Shown: piece after piece, positions 25,665 through 34,809 of the stretch
How the letters are laid out: each line of letters starts with the position of its first letter
Numbering within the stretch: the first letter of the stretch is position 1
Assembly: GCA_016931935.1 (NCBI GenBank)
Contig: JAFGDW010000357.1
Coordinates: 1 to 62,163, forward strand
Direction: 5' to 3'
Length of the DNA: 62,163 nt
DNA from: Candidatus Zhuqueibacterota bacterium
GTDB taxonomy: Bacteria; Zhuqueibacterota; Zhuqueibacteria; Thermofontimicrobiales; Thiofontviventaceae
The notes under the pieces: generated by a model
Told to the model about the DNA's origin: nothing
The model's input: the letters and a program-made list of their open reading frames with translations, nothing else
Databases searched by the model: none
Made by a program: the position numbers and the translations under genes

Positions 25665-26357
25665 ATGATGTGTAAAATTAAGAATATTATTCTGATTTTT
25701 GTTGTTGTGGGGATACATGCATCAACATACGCACAGGAAATCAGTCAAATCGATACATCCGGATTTCATGCTTTTCTGAAATTAATGTATCGGACCAATC
25801 CGGCGCTGGAAATGAAAGCAGCGGAAATTCATCGTCAGGAGGAAAATGTCTTTCAGAATAAACTATCGTTCCTGCGGAATTTCCGGCTTGGGTTGCAATT
25901 CAATCAAACCAACACACTCGACGCTCAAAACACATTGGGACTTGTCCCGAAGTTTGGATTGAATATTCAAATAGATTTTGAATCGATCTTTACAACCCAT
26001 AGCAAAATTCGGCAGGCAAAGCAAGAACACTACGCGGCGGAACTGGATTATTGGCAAACTCATGCTAGTCTCAAAAAAGAATTGTTCACGCGCTATACGA
26101 ATTTTCAGAAATCAATTCAAAGCTATGAAATTCAACTCGAAAAATATCGCACAATTCAGGAATTGTACCTGATCGCTCAAAAAAAGTTTACCAGCGGTGA
26201 AATTTCGCTGGATGAGTACTCAAGCATTGTGGAAGAGAACGCCACGGCACACGAAAATTTGCTGACTGCGGAACTGAATATTTACACCAGCAAAGCCTCG
26301 TTAATGGAATTAATAGACAATCAACATGGACCTTATAAATCTTATACGAATCCTTAG
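25665..26357 (+). CDS. short TolC-like outer-membrane export protein
   Basis: 230 residues with a signal peptide (IILIFVVVGIHASTYAQ). The helical sequence (MYRTNPALEMKAAEIHRQEE and IAQKKFTSGEISLDEYSSI) matches one TolC repeat; full TolC proteins are about twice this length. It overlaps the Wzc-like gene by 32 bases, implying co-translation, so export of the polymer with that protein is inferred. The half length could mean a trimer with a different assembly, or a truncated paralogue. A GGGAG site lies before the start. Confidence 0.72.
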   Translation: MMCKIKNIILIFVVVGIHASTYAQEISQIDTSGFHAFLKLMYRTNPALEMKAAEIHRQEENVFQNKLSFLRNFRLGLQFNQTNTLDAQNTLGLVPKFGLNIQIDFESIFTTHSKIRQAKQEHYAAELDYWQTHASLKKELFTRYTNFQKSIQSYEIQLEKYRTIQELYLIAQKKFTSGEISLDEYSSIVEENATAHENLLTAELNIYTSKASLMELIDNQHGPYKSYTNP

Positions 26358-28638
26358 AAAGCGCCTGTGGTTTCTTTTTATTTTTCCGGCTGCTGCTGTG
26401 CCTTTGGTTATTGTGATGACTGCCAATCAACCCCAGAGCTACACGAGCCATGTGATGATTTCAACAGGATTGTCCGGTGGCGGCGTTTCACTTGAAGATA
26501 ATAAAAAAGTATTCGTGAAGATGCAGCAAGTCAGCAATATGTTGGAATTGTCGCGTTCACGAACGGTGCAGGGTGAAGTCGGCTATCATCTGCTCTATCA
26601 CGATCTCACGGAAGATAGCACATTCCGTTATATCGCCCCGGAAGACGATCCGTACACCGACGATGACAAACAAACTGTCATCGGCATTCTGGATCGGATT
26701 CTCGATAAAGAACAGCCTATTGAAATGAGCACCGATGATTATTATTTGCTGAATGAGTTCCTTTCGATTCGTGGTTACGATATTCCCAGCCTGCGCCAAA
26801 GTTTCAATATTCACCAATTGCAGGAAAGCGATTTTATTCGCATACTTTTTACAGCGGAAAATCCGGAACTCGTGGTATTTACGCTGAACACAATGACAGA
26901 TGTATTCATCCAGAAATATAAAGAGTTGGTGGCGGGCGAAAGTATCCGCTCACGGGAATTTTTTGAATCACAAGTTGCATCGATTCAGCAACGATTGCAC
27001 GATAAAGAAGATGAATTGGAAAAATTCAAAAAAGCGAATAACATTATTCTGTTGTCGGAGCAGGTGAAAAGTGTTGTTAGCCAATTAAATACGTTTGAAA
27101 ATTTGCTAAATGAAACGGAACAGAAAATTGAAACGCTTAAAGCAACCATTTGGAAAATTGAAAGCCTGTTCTCCAATCAGGATAATGCGTTGAAGGTCGC
27201 CGAATCGGCAATGTTGAATACGGAAATGATTCAACTGGCAAATGAAATCAAAGATTTGGAACGTGAATATATTCTTAAAAAGTACAAACGTAACACTGGT
27301 GACCAACCGGATCTGGAATACGCTCTGGCAGAAAAACATGCCCAACTAAAGGAACTAACACATCAGTTGTGGTTGGATCAGTACATCAATCCGCAGGTAA
27401 GCAAACAGAATCTGTCTTCACAGCTTGTTGAAGCGCAAATCGATTTGGAAGTGACGATGGCGCGCCGCAAAGTGATTGAGCATGAGGTCGTTGCGCTTAG
27501 CGAACGTTCGAATGCATTTGCGCCGCTTGAAGCCAATCTTTCACGATTGACTCGTGAAATTACTGTGCTCGAACAGGAATATCTAGAGATGCTCGACAAG
27601 CTGAATCTGGCTCGGGCTTATGAAACAAATGCGATTTCATCCACATCATTGAAAGTCGTGGAAAAGGCTTACTTCCCGCTCAAACCGTTGCCATCAAAAC
27701 GAAAGTTGCTGGTGATGCTGGCAGCAGTCGGCAGTTTTGCGTTCGGTGTGGTCACGATTTTCGGCATTGAATATCTCGATACCAGCATTCGCACGGTACG
27801 ACAGGCGGAAAATGCCACGAACAATCCGGTGCTGGTAGGGATTCCGAAATTGAAATACCTGTCATACAATTTAATTACTTATATCCAGCAACCACGTTCG
27901 ACGGAAGAAAAACTGCTAAAAGAATCATTGCGTTCGCTGCGTAACCATATTCTCATTTCCATCGGGAATCACAAATCCATTTTAATTACCAGCTCGAAAA
28001 GTCAGGAAGGCAAAAGCATGGTGGCGGCAGCGCTGGCAATTACGTTTGCCGGTTCAAATTCCAGCGTATTACTTGTGGATAGTAATTTTCGAATTCCGGC
28101 GCTGGAATCGTTGTTTGATGTATCGCCACGATTCCGGTTTCAGGAAGTGCTTACCGGCAAAGCTGCATTATCCGATGCAGTGGTGCACACGCTAGTTCCC
28201 AATTTGGATTTGTTATGTGCAGAATCATCGGCAACGTCACCGCTGGAAGTAAATGGCAGAGCAAATTTAAAATTGATACTGCAGGAAATGAAACGCAGCT
28301 ATGATTATGTATTTTTTGATACTCCGGCAATAAATAAATTCCCGGATACTGCCGAACTTACAAGTGAGGTCGATCTATCGTTACTTGTTATGAAATCCGG
28401 ACAAATCTTCTCTGATGTGGATAAACGCAGCCTGTCTGTATTGGAAAGTGCCACAGCAGACTTCCATGGTGTAGTGCTCAATCGTATGGATTTGGATTTC
28501 ATGGACCCGTTATTTGGTGATATCGAAAAATCCCGGAGTTTGGTGCGCGTAATTTTGAAACTTTTAATCACGCGACAATTCTCGTTTAGTGATCATGCTA
28601 TATTTAAAAAATCAAAAAAACGAAGGAAAAAGTCATGA
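26326..28638 (+). CDS. Wzc-like chain-length determinant / BY-kinase-like protein
   Basis: 770 residues. A Wzz-type N-terminal membrane helix (~14-32) and periplasmic coiled coil (~200-420) lead to a second helix (~458-480) and a cytoplasmic P-loop domain: Walker A SSKSQEGKSMVAAA with Lys563, Walker A' LLVDSNFRIP and Walker B VFFDTPAI. Such proteins set polymer length and drive export. The C-terminus (FKKSKKRRKKS) is basic and has no tyrosine cluster, so classical autophosphorylation is doubtful. It overlaps the TolC-like gene and is 4 bases overlapped with VIT-VWA (ATGA). Confidence 0.85.
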   Translation: MDLINLIRILRKRLWFLFIFPAAAVPLVIVMTANQPQSYTSHVMISTGLSGGGVSLEDNKKVFVKMQQVSNMLELSRSRTVQGEVGYHLLYHDLTEDSTFRYIAPEDDPYTDDDKQTVIGILDRILDKEQPIEMSTDDYYLLNEFLSIRGYDIPSLRQSFNIHQLQESDFIRILFTAENPELVVFTLNTMTDVFIQKYKELVAGESIRSREFFESQVASIQQRLHDKEDELEKFKKANNIILLSEQVKSVVSQLNTFENLLNETEQKIETLKATIWKIESLFSNQDNALKVAESAMLNTEMIQLANEIKDLEREYILKKYKRNTGDQPDLEYALAEKHAQLKELTHQLWLDQYINPQVSKQNLSSQLVEAQIDLEVTMARRKVIEHEVVALSERSNAFAPLEANLSRLTREITVLEQEYLEMLDKLNLARAYETNAISSTSLKVVEKAYFPLKPLPSKRKLLVMLAAVGSFAFGVVTIFGIEYLDTSIRTVRQAENATNNPVLVGIPKLKYLSYNLITYIQQPRSTEEKLLKESLRSLRNHILISIGNHKSILITSSKSQEGKSMVAAALAITFAGSNSSVLLVDSNFRIPALESLFDVSPRFRFQEVLTGKAALSDAVVHTLVPNLDLLCAESSATSPLEVNGRANLKLILQEMKRSYDYVFFDTPAINKFPDTAELTSEVDLSLLVMKSGQIFSDVDKRSLSVLESATADFHGVVLNRMDLDFMDPLFGDIEKSRSLVRVILKLLITRQFSFSDHAIFKKSKKRRKKS

Positions 28639-30716
28639 AGAGGCTAATAGTGATGATGCTGGCGCTGGTGCTGTTGACAGGCCATCTTTATGCTAACGGA
28701 GTTACAATTGTTGATGCTCGCAAAAATATTTGTCTGAAATTGCTATCGAGCGATGTAAATGTGGTTGTCAATAATCAGGTTGCCACGGTAACGTCATCGC
28801 AAACATTTAAAAATGAGTATGCATCCGATAAGGATATTACCTACGGATTTCCCATTCCCGAAGGCGCAGCGTCGGTTGAACTGCGCTGGTTTCTTAATAA
28901 TCGCTGGTATCACGCGCACATTGTAACAACCTCGGAAGATTCGACGCTGCCCGGCCTGGCGCCTGATACACACAACTATTTGAAACGCTACCTGGGGGAG
29001 GAGCCGTTATTTTTTCATGTTCCTCATCTGATTCCGGTGAACGTATCGGTGATTATTGAGCTGACCTATGTGCAGTTGCTCGAATACAATTTCAGCAAAG
29101 TGACATTTGAATATCCCAACGACTATCATCTAATCCAAACGAGCGCCCTGGAATCAGAGACATTCAATTTCACCCTGAACTCGCCGCGGTTGATCGATTC
29201 CTTAGCGATGAAAAGCACGCATCCTGTTATTACACAAACGAATGATGGATACGTTGCGACCTTGCAAAGCCATAGTGAACCGGCGATTCCCGATGAGAAT
29301 TTTTTAATTCAGTACAGTTTGAATAACGATGATTTAGGCTTATTCGGGATTAGTACAATGTTACCGGATTCGGAACAGGTGGACGATCAGGGTGGTTATT
29401 TTCTGTTCGTGCTTGAACCGAAGCCGGACGACACTACCGAGGTGATGAACAAAGTCTTCACACTAATTATCGATCGTTCCGAGAGCATGAAAGGCACGAA
29501 ATTTACACAAGCCAAAGATGCCGCCAGCTTTATTATGAATAATTTGAACGAAGGTGATAAATTTAATATTGTCGATTTTGAGACAGTCATTAACACATTC
29601 AGTGATACACATATTGAATACACACCTGATACAAAAACGCAAGCGCTTCAGTATATTGAAAATCTTGAATTGAACGGCGGAACAAACATTTACAGTGCAT
29701 TTGAAGCGGCAATTCCGCAGTTTGCATCGGCGGATAGCAGCACCGCAAATATTATTATTTTCTTTACGGATGGTGAAGCAACGGTTAATATCAAAGATAC
29801 GCCATCTATTGTCATGCGTGTTCAGCAACTGGCGTCGGCATTGCCAGCCAAATTGACAATATTCACCTTTGGTATTGGGGAGACCGTAAATAAGCAATTA
29901 TTAACATTGCTTGCAACTCAGAATGATGGCGTGGCCGAATTTCTTGGGGACGCCGACCTTGAACGGCGTATTACAGAATTCTACCTGCAAATTCGTAATC
30001 CAACACTCATTGGCACGGAAATGAGTTTCACACCGGATGTGCTGAGTGACCTGCATCCACAACCGTTGCCCAATTTGTATCTTGGTCAGCAAATGGTTGT
30101 TACCGGACGTTATTCGCAACCGGGATTAATCAATCTGGATATCACGGGCTCAGCGTTTGGCCGTCCCAAACATTATCAATTTCAAATGGATTGCAGTGAT
30201 TCGGTATCCGGGCAAAATAAATTTGTGACAAAATTCTGGGCGAAACAAAAAATCGAACAATTATTGATTGAATTTTACCTGAGTGGTGATGATGTTGCTC
30301 AGGCAAATGCCATAAAAAGTGAAATCATATCGTTGAGCACCAGTTACCGGGTAATCTGTCCTTTTACGAGCTATTACAGTACACCTATCGAAAGCAAGCG
30401 TACACTTTCCGGGAACACGAGTGTTCAGCCTGCGGCCATAGAATTAATAGGAAATTTCCCCAATCCGTTCAATCCATCCACGACGATTACGTTCCGGATA
30501 CGAACGCCGCTGCGTGAACCGATAACGATCAATATTTATAACATGCTTGGGCAGGTTATCCGCACGCTTTATATGGATGTCAATGGGACAAATATCTATA
30601 ACGTGCAATGGGATGGTCTAACAAATGCCGGAATATCAGCACCATCCGGAAATTACTTTTACGTTATCAAATCAAATGATGTTGTATTATCAGGGCAGAT
30701 GCAATTGCTAAAATAG
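28635..30716 (+). CDS. VIT-VWA surface protein with FlgD-like C-terminal sorting module
   Basis: 693 residues with a signal peptide (VMMLALVLLTGHLYA). A VIT domain (~25-150) precedes a VWA domain whose MIDAS is IIDRSESM (Asp280, Ser282, Ser284), with a supporting DGE motif in FFTDGEATV. The end (~610-693) has the sorting tail IGNFPNPFNPSTTITFRI then INIYNMLGQVI and SGNYFYVI. VWA domains bind ligands with a metal ion, so adhesion or assembly at the surface is inferred. The start overlaps the Wzc-like stop (ATGA). It is followed by a stable hairpin. Confidence 0.88.
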   Translation: MKRLIVMMLALVLLTGHLYANGVTIVDARKNICLKLLSSDVNVVVNNQVATVTSSQTFKNEYASDKDITYGFPIPEGAASVELRWFLNNRWYHAHIVTTSEDSTLPGLAPDTHNYLKRYLGEEPLFFHVPHLIPVNVSVIIELTYVQLLEYNFSKVTFEYPNDYHLIQTSALESETFNFTLNSPRLIDSLAMKSTHPVITQTNDGYVATLQSHSEPAIPDENFLIQYSLNNDDLGLFGISTMLPDSEQVDDQGGYFLFVLEPKPDDTTEVMNKVFTLIIDRSESMKGTKFTQAKDAASFIMNNLNEGDKFNIVDFETVINTFSDTHIEYTPDTKTQALQYIENLELNGGTNIYSAFEAAIPQFASADSSTANIIIFFTDGEATVNIKDTPSIVMRVQQLASALPAKLTIFTFGIGETVNKQLLTLLATQNDGVAEFLGDADLERRITEFYLQIRNPTLIGTEMSFTPDVLSDLHPQPLPNLYLGQQMVVTGRYSQPGLINLDITGSAFGRPKHYQFQMDCSDSVSGQNKFVTKFWAKQKIEQLLIEFYLSGDDVAQANAIKSEIISLSTSYRVICPFTSYYSTPIESKRTLSGNTSVQPAAIELIGNFPNPFNPSTTITFRIRTPLREPITINIYNMLGQVIRTLYMDVNGTNIYNVQWDGLTNAGISAPSGNYFYVIKSNDVVLSGQMQLLK

Positions 30717-31177
30717 TTGAATGTAAATTTGCTGCATATACTCCTTACGGGTTAGTTTGTAATATGCGGATATTACCGATGCCATCGCTAAGAGCGATTG
30801 CATCGGTTTAGCTGGGTTACATTCTAAGCCGTACTAGGTATAAGTTCGTTGTGATAGATTTGGGTGGATGACGCAGGGTGGGGCAAAGTTGTCAAACAAT
30901 GCTAATGTATAATGTCAGACGTTTTTTCTGGTGTAATACTCCTCATCCTTAATCTCCAAAAATCAATCCACATGCTAATATTCTTAAAATTATGTTCAAC
31001 AGTTTAATACTTACATAAATCGACAATTGGGATTGCATAATTACTTTTTTTCGCTATGCCCTTTGCGCTATGCAGCTTTCAAAAAAACTTTTAAGCTATA
31101 CCATAAATTGTAATTGTCGCAAAAATGGTGATCGATTAAAACGTCAATCACCATTTGCTGCATTCAACAACGAGTAT
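30717..31177. other. intergenic region, 461 bp, with a transcript-end hairpin
   Basis: ACCGATGCcATCGCT (30775-30789) pairs with AGCGATtGCATCGGT (30793-30807), 14 paired bases, just after the VIT-VWA gene. A GCTATGCCCTTTGCGCTATGC repeat lies near 31055. The remainder should hold the promoter for the PorV-like gene. Confidence 0.6.
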
Positions 31178-32287
31178 ATGATCAAACGATTTCAACATAT
31201 TCTTATCATTATGTGCCTGATTAGCGGATTGACGCTGAGCTTTCTGTTTGCCGGGGCAGAATCGGAGCAGTCGGCCTATGTCGATGTACTGAGAATCGGC
31301 GTGGATAGCCGCGCGCTTGGCATGGCCGGCGCAGCGACCGGATTGACTGGTTCGCCAATGGGCGTGAACTGGAATCCGGCGCTCATTCAGTCGATGAAGA
31401 ATACGGAAATCGCGTTCATGTACAATCATTACATTAAAAATATATCATATGAGTACGGCACAATCAGCTCGCGTGTGAGTGATGGCTGGGCGTTCGCACT
31501 CTCGTTTATGAGTTGCCACACAGGCACATGGGCAGAAACGTTGTACTCTCCAGCCGATGAAACCGATTCACTAACTGGTGTGCCTGCGGCATATTTTGTC
31601 CCTGCGATTTCTTTGGCCATGCAAGTGCAGCGTAATATTCAGTTCGGGATTAATATGAAACCGATATTCAAATCGGTCGAGGGTGTGCTCGGGCAAACAA
31701 TCGCCACCGATTTGGGTTTTCTCTATGCGAAAAATAATATCGGATTCGGAATTTCAATTCGCAATATTGGTCCGTATCTGAAATATCAGGAACGTACATT
31801 TTCGCTGCCGCCGATTTATTCCACTGGTGTTTCATATAATTTCCCTGGCAAGGCAACAATTGCAGTCGACCTGGAAAAACCGCTCGATCAGGATTTGATT
31901 GCCAAAACCGGATTTGAATATCATCTCGATAATGGAGTCAGTATCCGTAGCGGGGGAATTTTGAGTAGCCTTGAAACAAAAGTTTGGGGTGCGCCCGGAC
32001 TTGCGCTGGGAATTGGCTTTCGTAAGAAAAATTTAAAGCTGAATTATGCCGCCAATTTCATCGGCTTTTCAGGCGCCAGTCATAGCTTATCCGTTGGTTA
32101 TGCGTTTATTGATGTAGAACCGACACCACGGATGAGAGATATGGATAGATATGAAAATCGTGGAAATAGTAATGACGAAAACGGTGGCGGGCCGATGCTT
32201 CCAAAAAAAAAAGCACGGAGTTGTTTGAAAATCCGCATCACAACGAAAAATTTGTACAGAAAAAGTTATTCACTATCAGTGACCTGA
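31178..32287 (+). CDS. PorV/PorQ-like outer-membrane barrel protein
   Basis: 369 residues from ATG 31178, where a signal peptide begins (KRFQHILIIMCLISGLTLSF); the longer ORF has an unnatural N-terminus. The family motif LRIGVDSRALGMAGAATGLT plus GVNWNPAL near the mature start, and repeated amphipathic strands, match PorV/PorQ barrels that serve in surface-protein export and anchoring. Its last residues after the A10 run (ARSCLKIRITTKNL) look unnatural. The OmpA-domain ORF continues in the -1 frame from the same run, so the two may make one protein. Confidence 0.85.
   Translation: MIKRFQHILIIMCLISGLTLSFLFAGAESEQSAYVDVLRIGVDSRALGMAGAATGLTGSPMGVNWNPALIQSMKNTEIAFMYNHYIKNISYEYGTISSRVSDGWAFALSFMSCHTGTWAETLYSPADETDSLTGVPAAYFVPAISLAMQVQRNIQFGINMKPIFKSVEGVLGQTIATDLGFLYAKNNIGFGISIRNIGPYLKYQERTFSLPPIYSTGVSYNFPGKATIAVDLEKPLDQDLIAKTGFEYHLDNGVSIRSGGILSSLETKVWGAPGLALGIGFRKKNLKLNYAANFIGFSGASHSLSVGYAFIDVEPTPRMRDMDRYENRGNSNDENGGGPMLPKKKARSCLKIRITTKNLYRKSYSLSVT
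32203..32212 (+). other. A10 run, candidate -1 frameshift or slippage site
   Basis: Ten consecutive As with the in-frame heptamer A-AAA-AAA. A -1 shift here (AAA then AGC ACG GAG) leads directly into the open OmpA frame; without it, the PorV-like frame ends at 32287. An error in the assembly's A count is the alternative. Confidence 0.6.
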
Positions 32288-33003
32288 TTTTTACGCCAAA
32301 CAGTGATGTACTTAATAAAAAATATGAATACCTGTTACAGAAAATAATTAATTTTCTTCGTTCATTTACCGATGCATATGTGATAGTGGAAGTCCATACG
32401 GATAATCAGTCGACAGAAAGTTTTAATATTCAGATGTCGATGGCGCGTGCAAAAACAATTATGGATCATATTATCAAATACACCAATATTAATCCGGAAA
32501 ATATTGAGATTTATGGCTACGGTGATACACGTCCGATTGCGCCGAACGATACACCGGAAAATATGCAAAAAAATCGCCGGGTGGAAATTACTATTTTTTA
32601 TTCGGGCACAGAAACAGATGCCAAAGTTCCGGTGGAAAATCTGGAATCCAAAGATGTTGAGCGTGCAAATCTGATAGAACTGAATGAATTGATCGAACTT
32701 GTGCAGTACGCTGCAGTCAAGTATGACATTTATTTTCGGGTGAAGGGAAAGCGGTTGAAGGAGCTGGCAAAAATTGATGCCGATGAAGCTGAATATCTTG
32801 CCAAATCCCGGGCTAAAAAATCGGGTTATAAAATAATCAAACGCGTTGTGACGAACGAAACGTTTATGTACGAATTGTTATCTCTAATCAGAGACTTGAA
32901 TAATACGGATGTGTGGAAACGAATCTACTCCGCCTGGAACGGACAGTTAGTAGAGCCGTCAAAGTTGCACAGGGGGCAGGCAGTGTTCGTGTTGTATAAA
33001 TGA
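32221..33003 (+). CDS. OmpA-like C-terminal domain, likely the second half of the PorV-like protein
   Basis: 260 residues from TTG; no ATG or SD occurs in this frame before the domain. The OmpA/MotB peptidoglycan-binding fold is visible: FTPNSDVLNKKYEYLLQKI, VIVEVHTDNQST, MARAKTIMDHII, IYGYGDTRPIAPNDT and NRRVEITI. The C-terminal ~110 residues (DVERANLIELNELIELV onward) are not assigned. Reading through from the PorV-like gene at the A10 run would tether the barrel to peptidoglycan. As a separate gene its start would be weak. Confidence 0.8.
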   Translation: MFENPHHNEKFVQKKLFTISDLIFTPNSDVLNKKYEYLLQKIINFLRSFTDAYVIVEVHTDNQSTESFNIQMSMARAKTIMDHIIKYTNINPENIEIYGYGDTRPIAPNDTPENMQKNRRVEITIFYSGTETDAKVPVENLESKDVERANLIELNELIELVQYAAVKYDIYFRVKGKRLKELAKIDADEAEYLAKSRAKKSGYKIIKRVVTNETFMYELLSLIRDLNNTDVWKRIYSAWNGQLVEPSKLHRGQAVFVLYK

Positions 33004-33049
33004 AGGGTATTTTCTTGATGATGTATGCTCTTTCAAGATAACAGAGGGC

Positions 33050-33167
33050 GAACATCCCCAGGATCCTGACCAACACTTGCAAGCAAGCAGGTCAGAATCG
33101 TCCCCCTTCGAAGGGAGAATTTTTATTCCGCCTGCTTGCGGGAGCGGAATGAAATAGGGGGATGTTC
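33050..33167. repeat. structured intergenic repeat with 10-bp arms
   Basis: GAACATCCCC (33050-33059) and GGGGATGTTC (33158-33167) enclose inner palindromes CTGACC/GGTCAG and ATTCCGC/GCGGAAT, and a CCCCCTTCGAAGGG stretch. It lies between the OmpA ORF and the flippase gene. Confidence 0.6.
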
Positions 33168-33219
33168 TCACCATCATACACACAAAAACAAACTATTAAT
33201 TCAAACCATCACAAAACCT

Positions 33220-34557
33220 ATGAAAAAATACTGGCTCAAATCAGGTGCGTTTTCGTTTCTCGGAAACGGTGTAACGTTGGCGTTCGCTTTTTTTACGTTT
33301 ATGGTGCTCGTGCGCATTTTGTCCCAGCAGGAGTTTGGTGTGTGGGTACTCTATTTAACAGTCACCACATTTGCTGAAATTCTGCGTAATGGCATCACGC
33401 AAAATGCGATATTGAAATTTCTGGAAGGTGGCAAAGCCGCCGATTATAGCAAAATTGTGACTGCATCGCTGTTCATTAATGTGATGACAGGATTACTCGG
33501 TTATGTTGTAATCGTATTACTATCGTCGATCCTGAGCCAAGTCTGGAAAGTCCCTGATTTGCAGGCAGTGCTGCTTTTATACGGTCTATATATTTTGTTT
33601 TATATGCCGCTAACGTTTATTCAATTCGTTTGTATGGCCAATCTGGAATTTAAGGCGCGGTTTTTTACGACGCTCACATACAATACACTAAATTTTCTGA
33701 TCGTGGTTGGTTGGTGCAAATTCCGTGGTACTGTGCAATTAATTGAACTGCCAGTGATCCAATCGATCTCAGCTGCGATAGCGCTTATTCAACTTATTAT
33801 CACTTCCGGAAAATATATCAGGCTGGCGTGGCCAATTGACTGGAAATGGGTATCGACATTGTTTCATTTTGGCAAATATGTGTTCGCCACAGCGTTTTCA
33901 TCAATGCTGTTCAACCGCATGGATTTAATGATGGTCGGGTATTTTATTAATCCCACAGCCGTGGCGATTTATAATATTCCGATGCGGCTGGGCAATTATG
34001 TGGAAGTACCAATGAACACGATGGTGTCGATCGTTTTTCCAAAGGCAGCCGAACGCATGAAAGAGGAAGGAATTCACACCGTCCGGTATCTCTACGAGCG
34101 GTCGGTCGGAACCATGCTGGCGATCATTGTGCCGTGCGCCATCATTCTGGGTGTGTTTGCCCGACCGATTGTTCTGCTTGTTGCCGGCGAACAGTACCTT
34201 GACGCGGTGCCGATTATGCAGGTGCTGGCGTTTGTTTCCGTACTGAAACCATTTAGCCGGCAGGGCGGGACTATCCTCGATTGCATCGGTTATCCGAACT
34301 ATAATTTTTACTCGTTGTTTTTATCATTAATTATCAATTTCGGCCTAAACTGGCTATTCATTGTAAAAATGGGCATCATCGGTGCTATCTATGCTACCTT
34401 GCTTTCAGTGGCGATCGGAACGTTTATTCAGCAAATTTTACTGGTAAAATTGATTAACATAACGCCATCGCATCCGATACATTATATGTGGGCATTTTAC
34501 CGGGACAGTTTTCGAAAAATTAAATCGCTGTTGAAACCGGCACACGCGCACCAATAA
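33220..34557 (+). CDS. Wzx-like oligosaccharide flippase
   Basis: 445 residues from ATG 33220; the upstream extension to a TTG is repeat sequence. About 12-14 membrane helices and the N-terminal signature GAFSFLGNGVTLAFAFFTF, ARILSQQEFGVWV-type (here VRILSQQEFGVWVLY) and later MDLMMVGYFINPTAVAIYNI belong to the MOP-superfamily polysaccharide flippases. The protein moves lipid-linked repeat units across the inner membrane. It precedes a GT2 gene by 252 bases with a repeat in between. Confidence 0.9.
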   Translation: MKKYWLKSGAFSFLGNGVTLAFAFFTFMVLVRILSQQEFGVWVLYLTVTTFAEILRNGITQNAILKFLEGGKAADYSKIVTASLFINVMTGLLGYVVIVLLSSILSQVWKVPDLQAVLLLYGLYILFYMPLTFIQFVCMANLEFKARFFTTLTYNTLNFLIVVGWCKFRGTVQLIELPVIQSISAAIALIQLIITSGKYIRLAWPIDWKWVSTLFHFGKYVFATAFSSMLFNRMDLMMVGYFINPTAVAIYNIPMRLGNYVEVPMNTMVSIVFPKAAERMKEEGIHTVRYLYERSVGTMLAIIVPCAIILGVFARPIVLLVAGEQYLDAVPIMQVLAFVSVLKPFSRQGGTILDCIGYPNYNFYSLFLSLIINFGLNWLFIVKMGIIGAIYATLLSVAIGTFIQQILLVKLINITPSHPIHYMWAFYRDSFRKIKSLLKPAHAHQ

Positions 34558-34623
34558 CGGGTGGATTATTGATTCCCGGTCACATTCACAAATCAATCCA
34601 TTAACTTAAGAATACTTTTTCGT

Positions 34624-34735
34624 TGCCTGAGCCTGTCCCAGCAAAGCGGGGCAACATTGCCCCACCGCCCTTCGACACCGTTCGTATCGCAAACAGCGGC
34701 AGCACGCCGCTGCGAGACGGAAAGCTCAGGGCTCG
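34624..34735. repeat. dispersed palindromic repeat (CTGAGCC...GCTCAG type)
   Basis: Between the flippase and GT2 genes. TTGCCTGAGC and GCTCAGGGC flank a structured core with AGCGGGGCAACATTGCCCC. It is a relative of the repeats at 38058 and 40826. Confidence 0.5.
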
Positions 34736-34809
34736 GTTTATCAGAATCACAGAAAACAGGCTTGGTTTAATGGCATTGATTTACAAATAAACAAAAACCG
34801 GATTCCTGG

